DNA from: Strigamia acuminata
Lineage: Eukaryota > Arthropoda > Chilopoda > Geophilomorpha > Linotaeniidae
Reading direction: 5' to 3'
Length of the DNA: 64,000 bases
Assembly: GCA_949358305.1 (NCBI GenBank)
Contig: OX442317.1
Span: 12,216,186-12,280,185, forward strand
Positions within the stretch are counted from its first letter, which is position 1. Every line of letters starts with the position of its first letter. Position numbers and translations under genes: made by a program. The notes beneath the pieces were generated by a model. That model saw only the letters and a list, made by a program, of their open reading frames with translations, made no database searches and was not told the DNA's origin. Of this stretch, positions 45,716 through 53,608 are shown piece by piece.

Positions 45716-46671
45716 TGTTGCAACTCGCCACTGCCGTGATGCGACGAGTTGTAACGCGATGGGGAATTCTTGGCAAATTTCCCATAGGCCTATACTGAGA
45801 GGAGAAATGAGTTGACTTGAGTTTCTGCACTGGATCTTGTGGGGAGCTGCTCCAGGGAGTTTGGGGTTAAATCTCCCTACTCACACATGTTGGATGTTGA
45901 ATAAAATAAACCTTTGTGTAGAAAAATCCAGATAATGCTTTTAATCATTTCAAAACATTAACATGGAGGCAAATTCAACTTAACTACATCTAATTCTTCA
46001 TAACAAGAGTGTAACAACTTCATAACAACAACAATTCTATAGCAACAACAAATTCATGAGGCACCTAGTGACTAAATTCATAAATAACATAAGTTAAAGC
46101 TTGCATTGTGCCTCATAATAGAGATAAAATCAACTAAAATTAACAGAAATCATTGGAAAGAATTATAACAAATAGAATAGGAATAAACTTAACTAAATAT
46201 GCAAATAACGCATCTAAAGCAAGTCAAATACACTGTAAAAATGCATTAATTGCAATCCATTACAAAATTAACAATTCCTTCTTTTCCAATGCACCTTTAA
46301 AGCAACTCAGATGCTTCAAACCCGTCATTCCGCCTTCACAACTGAACTGGGAACAGGACAAGACTTAGAAATAGGTAAACATAGCATGAAAACATTGGAA
46401 AACAAGACTAAAAATTCCCAAACCTTGACCTTGTCATTCTAAGAGATAAAATACCTAACAAACATTGTCTTTACTGAAAATTGGCACACAAAAAAGACAT
46501 GTAAAATTCCTATTACAACAGAAAAAGATTAGATATTTGCTAAATAAATAATACAATTATAAGACCGAAATTAGTAACTCTTCTTTACATTTTCGAACAC
46601 ATAAAATCAAACTACTATCAAATTGACGAGCAGTTGTGGTCTCTCTTTCCTCCTTTCTGTTGCTCGAAACA
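45716..46671 (-). repeat. Left (3') LTR of element E (956 bp)
   Basis: Begins TGTTGCAACTCGCC and ends GCTCGAAACA on the plus strand. No difference from 50923-51878 was seen. Short frames in it (such as 71 codons at 46153) recur identically in the other LTR and are not supported as genes. Confidence 0.96.
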
Positions 46672-46708
46672 GAGATTGCCGCCGAAAAGAAAAGAAGGTG
46701 AAGAAGAA
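46672..46708 (-). promoter_or_regulatory. Pyrimidine-rich tract at 3' LTR boundary of E
   Basis: In the minus sense a CTTCACCTTCTTTTC-type run is followed by GGCGGCAATCTC and then the LTR. It shares layout and the GGCAA word with the tracts of A, B and D. A similar segment lies inside element C at 23431-23481. Confidence 0.55.
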
Positions 46709-46764
46709 CCTCTTAGCAATCTGAAAACTTCTCATCCACCTAGGATCAGCTCCCTAATGACTCC

Positions 46765-49752
46765 TTAAGGTAAGCGCAATTTTTTGCGGATCAAACTGGC
46801 CACCCATGGAGGTAATCTTCGATTCAAAATCGCTAAACTTAAATGTGCCGCTCCATTAATTAGCTTTCTCTTGACTTCTATAGAATTGATTGATTTCTGA
46901 AAACAGGTACGACACGTTGGCTTGTATCTCTCTTCTCCTCCCACAACCTGAACTTGCGTTTCACCCGATATTCGTTTGGTGAACGACGCTTGGTTTCCAC
47001 AAAAGTGGCATTTGGCATGAAGTTTGACAATAGTTTCCGCTAGTGGAATGAGATTAGATACTGCCTTGAATTCCTGTCTCTTAAAATCACCATTTAAAGC
47101 GGCAATTATTACATTCTTTCCTTCGTTCGCCATTTTGTCGGAAAACGAATCGATGTCTCCGAAAAATTGCCCTTCGTCGATACCTATCGTCTTGACCGAC
47201 TCCGCAATTTTCTTGATTTCCTGTAACGACGCGACCCGAACCGCTGGACGTCGTTGTCCGGTGTGGCTAACCATTTCATCTTTACTATATCTAACGTCTG
47301 TCAAATGCTTAACAAGCAGGCAAGAATTTTCTTCTTCATTTCGGATTACATTAAGTAAAGCAGTAGTTTTTCCAGAAAACATTGGGCCAATTACTAAATG
47401 TATATTTCCCGTGGCCTTTGTGACTGCATTTGATCTTCTGTGCGAATTGGTGAGTTTCTTGCGACTCCATTTCAATATCTTCCTCCATTTACTTAAACCC
47501 TTTTCTTCATCTTTTTTGAAATTTTTTGGAAATTCTCCTTTCTTTTCCGTAGACTCCAGTGTGTCAGGACTCTGAGAAATCGCCATCTTGCCCGACCTTA
47601 TCCCTTTAAACGTCCGCTTTCCATCCATTTCCAATTCGATGGGGACGTCAGGATGCCGTACCTCCAGCTCGCTAGAGCGGCTCGCGGCAAAACGAGAAGC
47701 GATGACGCCTTTTGCTCGTACTCCACCCTTTTCGCTTTTCTCGTCGGGCATTGATGTGGAATTCGCCTGTCCAAACCCGCCTTTGTCCTTTTTTGAAGTG
47801 TTGAAAGTCATCTTCTTTCCAGAATCGATCGCCATACACGATACATCTCCCAGTGAGATATCGTCTTTGTAGATGGAAGGCTCTTTTGAGTTAATTTGTC
47901 CGTTTAAAATCCATCCAAAAACTGTTTTTATCATTCCTAATTCTGGACTAATTCTCTTCGTTCCCGCTTGAATTATTTTCCACCATGCTCCGCTTCCGAT
48001 CAAGACATCTACCTCATCTGACACGGAGGGATGTGGTTCTGCCATCTCAAGATTAAACGACTTGATTTGTTGCAGCGTCTGGTGATCTACCACTCCCTTT
48101 ATATTGGGAAGTGTGTCGGTATCAAGAGCAAATACAGACACTTTCTGCTTGTCGTGACGAGACTGCAACTCGAATCTAAACACGTCATGACTTGTAGGAA
48201 CTGGTTCCTTGTTCAGCAGACACTGGGTCATGGTGTGATACGTCTCAATCTTGTTTAGGTGTAATTTCTTTGCTAACCGCTTCGTAATATATGAACGATG
48301 ACTACCCGGATCGAGTAATCCACGAACTGGGATTGTTTCGCCACTCTTTCGGACGAACAATGCTGTGAAAACCATTAGCTGGACGTCACTTGAGACCGAC
48401 AACGAGACGTTGGCGGAGACGTTCTCTTCTTTGGTATCAGGTGGCTTTTCCGCATGACCTCTGTTACAAATTGAAGAATGGTGTCGACCACCGCATGATC
48501 GGCAACAAAATTTTACAGGGCAGTTACCCACTGTATGGCTTGGTCTCAGGCAATTAAAGCATAGACGTTTTCGCTTAACGATGTCGTATTTCTCCGAAAC
48601 TTCCAGATTTGCGTCGCAATTATTGTTGAAATGATCTCCTTCACAGAAGGCACAGATCAATTTCCGGACTGGACCTGATTTTGGTTTGAATGATTCTTTC
48701 GTATTAGACCCGAATGACGTATTTTGCGCAACCGCGCAAGATGACATGGTCCCTCGTAATTCTTCTTTTTGCTCTCTAGTTGCTGGTTTCTCACTCTTCT
48801 TGGTGACTTTCTGACTGGTAAATACGCTATCGTCTGATAATTCTGCTACTCTGACTTCGCTTGCTACAAATTCGAGAAATAAATTAACGTTTTCCACGTT
48901 TCCTTTGTAAATCCTATGAAATCGTCTTCCCAATTCCGGTGGAAACTTCCGCAATAATTCCGGGATTAGAAATAATCCAGTAGTCGTAACTGGGAACTTC
49001 AACTGTTCTAATGTTCGGAAAGCACCGGTGAGGGACGTCAATAGAGATTTTACTGGCTTGATTGGGTACAAATCTTTAACTGCTTCGGCTTCACGAATTT
49101 TCCTCGCCAGAGCGTTCTTTTGGGCTACTTCTGACCCAAAAAGTCCTTCTAAACTGCTAAGTGCCATTAAATACGAATCGTTAGTAAGTGGGTACGACTT
49201 AATCGCCACTTCAGCTTCCCCGATACAGCTTGATTTAAGATATTGAAGTTTTTCGACGTTCGATAACTTGGCATCGGCGTCAACTGTGGTTGAAAACATA
49301 TCCATGAAGCTCTTATACTCCATCGGATTCCCGTCGAATTTCTGCAATGTCAGCTTTGGAAGCTTTGTAGTCTTCCTTGAGATTATCGATGAGTTGTTCA
49401 GAAATCCAGAATTCATTAGCGTATTTCCGCCGGGATGTGCCCCAAACTTATCCTGCATCTGTTTTGAAAATTTCGTCCTTTGCTTAAGAAGATTGACCTT
49501 AGTCCTAATGTCTTCGAGACGTCTCAAACTAAGCAGGTAATCTGAACGTTCTATCTTGTCTTTAAAGACAGCGAGCTCATCAATAAGGTCACTCAACTGC
49601 GCATCTATTGTTGCGTGGAGAGCTTCAAGCTCACCCCCGTCGAGAACGTTTGCAGATGTCGAGAGCAGATCCTCTGCTCCTTGGGCCTTGGCTTGCCATT
49701 GTGTTTCTTTCTCTTCCGCTGCTTCCGCGGTCAAACCAGCTGCAGTTGCCAT
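46765..49752 (-). CDS. Gag-protease-thymidine kinase fusion polyprotein of element E
   Basis: 995 residues in one frame. Gag spans 1-330, with KLPKLTLQKFDG near 131 as in A and B. CCHC-like knuckles lie at C367-C429. The retropepsin-like DUF1758 domain has DPGSHRSYI with D481, and VDVLIGSGAWWKII near 581-594. Residues 620-780 form a polar, lysine-rich linker unlike anything I know. From about 782 to 953 lies a complete TK1-type thymidine kinase: P-loop GPMFSGKT (789-796), IGIDEGQFF with presumed catalytic E860, GGEERY lasso motif (938-943), and zinc cysteines C915, C918, C947, C950. A 42-residue basic/hydrophobic tail follows. TK phosphorylates thymidine to dTMP in salvage. The RT, RNase H and integrase expected here are absent. 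The kinase has no introns, consistent with capture through RNA. Confidence 0.93.
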   Translation of the reverse strand: MATAAGLTAEAAEEKETQWQAKAQGAEDLLSTSANVLDGGELEALHATIDAQLSDLIDELAVFKDKIERSDYLLSLRRLEDIRTKVNLLKQRTKFSKQMQDKFGAHPGGNTLMNSGFLNNSSIISRKTTKLPKLTLQKFDGNPMEYKSFMDMFSTTVDADAKLSNVEKLQYLKSSCIGEAEVAIKSYPLTNDSYLMALSSLEGLFGSEVAQKNALARKIREAEAVKDLYPIKPVKSLLTSLTGAFRTLEQLKFPVTTTGLFLIPELLRKFPPELGRRFHRIYKGNVENVNLFLEFVASEVRVAELSDDSVFTSQKVTKKSEKPATREQKEELRGTMSSCAVAQNTSFGSNTKESFKPKSGPVRKLICAFCEGDHFNNNCDANLEVSEKYDIVKRKRLCFNCLRPSHTVGNCPVKFCCRSCGGRHHSSICNRGHAEKPPDTKEENVSANVSLSVSSDVQLMVFTALFVRKSGETIPVRGLLDPGSHRSYITKRLAKKLHLNKIETYHTMTQCLLNKEPVPTSHDVFRFELQSRHDKQKVSVFALDTDTLPNIKGVVDHQTLQQIKSFNLEMAEPHPSVSDEVDVLIGSGAWWKIIQAGTKRISPELGMIKTVFGWILNGQINSKEPSIYKDDISLGDVSCMAIDSGKKMTFNTSKKDKGGFGQANSTSMPDEKSEKGGVRAKGVIASRFAASRSSELEVRHPDVPIELEMDGKRTFKGIRSGKMAISQSPDTLESTEKKGEFPKNFKKDEEKGLSKWRKILKWSRKKLTNSHRRSNAVTKATGNIHLVIGPMFSGKTTALLNVIRNEEENSCLLVKHLTDVRYSKDEMVSHTGQRRPAVRVASLQEIKKIAESVKTIGIDEGQFFGDIDSFSDKMANEGKNVIIAALNGDFKRQEFKAVSNLIPLAETIVKLHAKCHFCGNQASFTKRISGETQVQVVGGEERYKPTCRTCFQKSINSIEVKRKLINGAAHLSLAILNRRLPPWVASLIRKKLRLP
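46894..47409 (-). other. Thymidine kinase (TK1-type) domain within the element E frame
   Basis: Nucleotides for residues 782-953. The motifs in order (GPMFSGKT, IDEGQFF, GGEERY, then CRTCF) match the cellular/bacterial-type TK1 family rather than the herpesvirus TK or TK2 families. Every motif expected for activity is present and the frame has no stop, so the domain looks functional. Whether it is cut out of the polyprotein is unknown. Confidence 0.92.
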
Positions 49753-50080
49753 TTATTCTCGAGAAAGAGAGAATGAGAATAAAAATTCTATTCAACAACT
49801 CAATCACTGCTAATTAAATCCCCACGAATATTCTCCGAACTTCACAGACTCTTACTTATACTTGCTTAACGTTAATTCAAATGCGGTGTGCAAATGAAAA
49901 ACGACCTCGAAATAAAATGCTAAACTCAACTCCGAAATGCCACAGACAATCTGACTTGACACACTATACGTAATACACTGGGACGGAATTATTGACCGCA
50001 CAAATAAACTTATCCGCATAAATATCTTGATAATTCCCCCAAAATGCACTTAGTTCGAAATTAATAATTAATATCTAACA

Positions 50081-50313
50081 GCACAACCGAGATAAATAGT
50101 TATCTTTTACAATAACACTGCACAAAGGAGATAAATAGTTATATTTTACAATAACCCCGCACAAAGAGATAAATAGTTATATTTTACAATAACCCCGCAC
50201 AAAAAGAGATAATAGCTATAGTTTATAATAGCGCTGCACAAAAGAGATAATTAGCTATCATATACAATAGCTCCGCACTTAAGAGATAATAACTTGATGT
50301 TTAAAATTATTGA
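50081..50313. repeat. 39-bp tandem repeat, about six copies, each with a small hairpin
   Basis: Units start with GCAC at 50081, 50120, 50159, 50197, 50236 and 50275 (spacing 38-39). Units 1-3 contain GTTAT and ATAAC separated by 8 bases; units 4-5 contain GCTAT and ATAGC at the same places, so both arms changed together. Unit 6 is degenerate. Confidence 0.85.
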
Positions 50314-50700
50314 CATAAAAAACCCCTTTTAAACTCCCCAAACACAGCTCGAAATTGGCAGAAACTTCCTTGAAAAATCAGATAAAGAATTAATTTAAAT
50401 AAATATAATTCTTAAATTCTAACAGCAATTGAATTAAAATTAATCTTGTTCTTTTTTCAGCTGCAGATGAACTTGAAGATTGACATTGCGTTGTGTTTCT
50501 CAAATTGTTGACCAGGAAATCGCTTGCTTGTCTCCTTATGTTGACCGCCACAGTAGAAGGACTCCGAACTCGTTACACTTGACATAAAATCCACTGACGA
50601 ATCAACTCCCTGACGACTGCGAAGGATGACACAGCACAAACACACTTCTGTCGCAAATGGCGACAATAATCCAGTAGAGAAAAATCGAAAAACGTGTTGT

Positions 50701-50846
50701 CACACACTTCATACCACGAAAATCGGCACCACACACTGCTTACTGCGAACTAGATGCCACACACTGCCTCACTGTGAAGTCGGGAACACACACGCAAATC
50801 ACCGTGAAATCGACGTCACACACCTGGCTAAAAATGCAATGACGTG
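50701..50846. repeat. About 29-bp degenerate tandem repeat near the primer site of E
   Basis: Five units begin CACACAC at 50701, 50730, 50758, 50787 and 50817 and share words like CACTGC and GTGAAATCG or GCGAACTAG. The block lies about 55 bases from the primer-binding site, at the very start of the transcript leader. Confidence 0.75.
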
Positions 50847-50900
50847 CACTGAAATCCACTGGAAGAACTGGACGAAAATCCTGGTTGGCAACAACAAAAT

Positions 50901-50918
50901 CCTTGGGTCACGGTACCA
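50901..50918 (-). other. Primer-binding site of element E
   Basis: On the minus strand TGGTACCGTGACCCAAGG begins four bases after the LTR. The TGG matches a tRNA CCA end, and the TGGTRCCGT core is shared with C and D. Confidence 0.75.
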
Positions 50919-50922
50919 AAAA

Positions 50923-51878
50923 TGTTGCAACTCGCCACTGCCGTGATGCGACGAGTTGTAACGCGATGGGGAATTCTTGGCAAATTTCCCATAGGCCTAT
51001 ACTGAGAGGAGAAATGAGTTGACTTGAGTTTCTGCACTGGATCTTGTGGGGAGCTGCTCCAGGGAGTTTGGGGTTAAATCTCCCTACTCACACATGTTGG
51101 ATGTTGAATAAAATAAACCTTTGTGTAGAAAAATCCAGATAATGCTTTTAATCATTTCAAAACATTAACATGGAGGCAAATTCAACTTAACTACATCTAA
51201 TTCTTCATAACAAGAGTGTAACAACTTCATAACAACAACAATTCTATAGCAACAACAAATTCATGAGGCACCTAGTGACTAAATTCATAAATAACATAAG
51301 TTAAAGCTTGCATTGTGCCTCATAATAGAGATAAAATCAACTAAAATTAACAGAAATCATTGGAAAGAATTATAACAAATAGAATAGGAATAAACTTAAC
51401 TAAATATGCAAATAACGCATCTAAAGCAAGTCAAATACACTGTAAAAATGCATTAATTGCAATCCATTACAAAATTAACAATTCCTTCTTTTCCAATGCA
51501 CCTTTAAAGCAACTCAGATGCTTCAAACCCGTCATTCCGCCTTCACAACTGAACTGGGAACAGGACAAGACTTAGAAATAGGTAAACATAGCATGAAAAC
51601 ATTGGAAAACAAGACTAAAAATTCCCAAACCTTGACCTTGTCATTCTAAGAGATAAAATACCTAACAAACATTGTCTTTACTGAAAATTGGCACACAAAA
51701 AAGACATGTAAAATTCCTATTACAACAGAAAAAGATTAGATATTTGCTAAATAAATAATACAATTATAAGACCGAAATTAGTAACTCTTCTTTACATTTT
51801 CGAACACATAAAATCAAACTACTATCAAATTGACGAGCAGTTGTGGTCTCTCTTTCCTCCTTTCTGTTGCTCGAAACA
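50923..51878 (-). repeat. Right (5') LTR of element E (956 bp)
   Basis: Same length and apparently same sequence as the left copy. It would drive transcription leftwards, antisense to element B. Confidence 0.96.
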
Positions 51879-51882
51879 GATT

Positions 51883-51987
51883 TTTCCAGGTGAGGATGGT
51901 TTTACTCGAGTCATTAAAGTAGTGCTACCAGATGGACGTGAACTGAAAAGATCAGTTAAGCATGTGAGAGCTCTTGAACTGGACTGA
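51883..51987 (+). pseudogene. C-terminal Pol fragment of element B, separated by element E
   Basis: In frame with 40589-45715 once E and one GATT copy are ignored, and stops with TGA at 51985-51987. Its translation matches the tail beyond the stop of element A, so it is the original end of the DUF5641-like domain. It has no start of its own and is stranded by the insertion. Confidence 0.88.
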
Positions 51988-52004
51988 TTTGTTTGAGCTC
52001 GTTG

Positions 52005-52040
52005 TGTTTTCTCTTCTCTGTTCTCTTGCCGGCAATTCGC
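52005..52040 (+). promoter_or_regulatory. Pyrimidine-rich tract at 3' LTR boundary of B
   Basis: TTTTCTCTTCTCTGTTCTC is followed by TTGCCGGCAATTCGC and then the LTR. It matches the tract of element A almost word for word at its 3' end (GGCAATTCG). Confidence 0.6.
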
Positions 52041-53608
52041 TGTTGCAAGACAGCGTGGAAGAATTGTTGTGCTGAGATTGTGTCAATAAATATTACTAAT
52101 TGCTTTGATTTGTTTAATTTTCCTTTAGTGTTTTATTTTTCATAATTAACTGATATTTTTCACTTTGCAGGAATTTTGACTTATTAAAATGTTTTTCACT
52201 GATTTTTATTGTCACTTTTCGATTTAATGTAGTGTTAATACCTTGCTATTATTTTATTCGTGTCCTTTTGAGTGCATTTTTGAACCTTTCTATTAATTTT
52301 CCCTGATTTTGTGTTTATTGCGTGCAGTTCTAATGTTTTCTTCGTTTTCTGGCATACATTTGCGATGCTCGATACGTCATTTTTCGGTTCCTAGCGGACT
52401 TTTGCTTCCGTCTTCTAACCTTTCGTTTTGTGCTTTAGAATTCATTTGGATTTCTTTTTACATTTGTTTCTGACTAATTCGAGTCTGATCTTTCTTTCTG
52501 GATGCATTAGAACTGCCCAAAATGCTTCGTTCGGTTGTTTCGAACGTTCGTTGTCGGCTGCCGTAAAAGCGCAGCCGAGAATGTTCGGTTCGATCAACTT
52601 ATTCGTATTTATTAAACTTGTGTGTATTCATTCAGTATTTTGTGATGAGAATTAATAATTATTCTTGTATTTTAATCGATACTTTATTCGTTATTTACAT
52701 TAAGTGCTTTTTATCCCAATTTCGAATTGTTTTGACGCTTTTGCAATGTTCGCCGGACGCCATGTTTGATCCAATACCTTTGTTATGTTCGCCGGTCGCC
52801 ATGTTTGTCCCAAGCGACGATTTCACAATGTAACCGTTATTTTTGTATTTTATATTCTTATAATCTGCATTTACTATTTCATTTCGAAGTGTTTTCACCT
52901 GTATTCTTTGCTATTTTTGCATTTTTATTCCGTTCGGAATTCAAATGTTTTGATTGCATCATTTTGCTTGACGCTGATTGGCTGTCTCGATCGTCTGCTT
53001 GACGATCATTGTTTTCGCTCCGTTTGCACTGTTTTACTTTTTAGATCTTATTGTTGTGATTAGATATATTATTCCTGGTATTCTTGTGATCATTTTAGTA
53101 TATCACAATCTTTATTTCGTGCAGTTTTTATGTAACTACAACTTTGCTGTGATTTCGTTTCCTCCGTTGCTATGACAACGGAGTTTCTTGTGTATCTGTA
53201 TTTCGCCGCTATCGGCTTGGCGCGTGCCGTAATTGGGTACTGCGCATGTGCGGTTCCTCAGGAACCAATGTAATCAGTGTATTTTATTCAGTTCTCAACC
53301 AACTTTTTAATAAACAAGTTGTTTTTTGTTAACTCCCGTGTTTTCTATTTTCAACCTTAGTTTTCAATGTGTTGTGAGTAGTTAAGCCTTTCCCTGGATT
53401 AGTCATTGATTCAGCACTCCATTGGATATTAATCAACGGTGTTCCCATCAATGCTCCATGCATTCAACAATAGTTTTCAGTGCGGATTTGTGTTCTCAGC
53501 GCGGTTTTCGTACGAATTTAACAATACGATCACTTGAGTTTTTAGAGGCGGGAAATTCAAATAGCCCCAACCCCATTCCTAGCTGTTTGGTGTTGACAGA
53601 CCGCAACA
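52041..53608 (+). repeat. 3' LTR of element B (1,568 bp)
   Basis: Direct repeat of 38109-39676 with two substitutions noticed. It contains the same X-box-like palindrome (53162-53183) and AATAAA (53309-53314). It is followed by satellite TCTC. Confidence 0.95.

Larger units (their letters stand above)
49753..50922 (-). other. 5' leader of element E
   Basis: 1.17 kb between primer-binding site and gag start, without a supported gene. It contains two tandem repeats described separately. The rest is AT-rich. A plus-strand frame of 106 codons (50626) merely reads through the 29-bp repeat and is not considered real. Confidence 0.7.
45716..51878 (-). mobile_element. Element E: BEL-like LTR retrotransposon carrying thymidine kinase
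   Basis: Two 956-bp LTRs (45716-46671, 50923-51878) and a GATT duplication (45712-45715, 51879-51882) define it. Removing it and one GATT restores the pol frame of B. Orientation is minus, shown by the primer-binding site beside the right LTR and by the coding strand. It encodes Gag, a protease-like domain and thymidine kinase in one frame, with no RT, RNase H or integrase anywhere in its 6,163 bp, so it is non-autonomous. The LTRs look identical, so it is the youngest or among the youngest insertions here. Confidence 0.96.
38109..53608 (+). mobile_element. Element B: full-length BEL/Pao LTR retrotransposon, carrying nested element E
   Basis: Has 1,568-bp LTRs at 38109-39676 and 52041-53608, with a TCTC satellite duplication at 38105-38108 and 53609-53612. 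Between them lie a primer-binding site, a leader, gag-pol and a pyrimidine tract. Only two differences between the LTRs were seen (38630/52562 and 38667/52599), so the insertion is young. Element E splits pol close to its C-terminus; otherwise the frame is intact. Confidence 0.96.

Noticed and set aside
46153-46368. Identical 71-codon frames in both LTRs of E, and similar duplicated frames in the LTRs of B, C and D
   Set aside because: They are duplicated because LTRs are duplicated, not because they are genes. They show no motifs and are short for this base composition.
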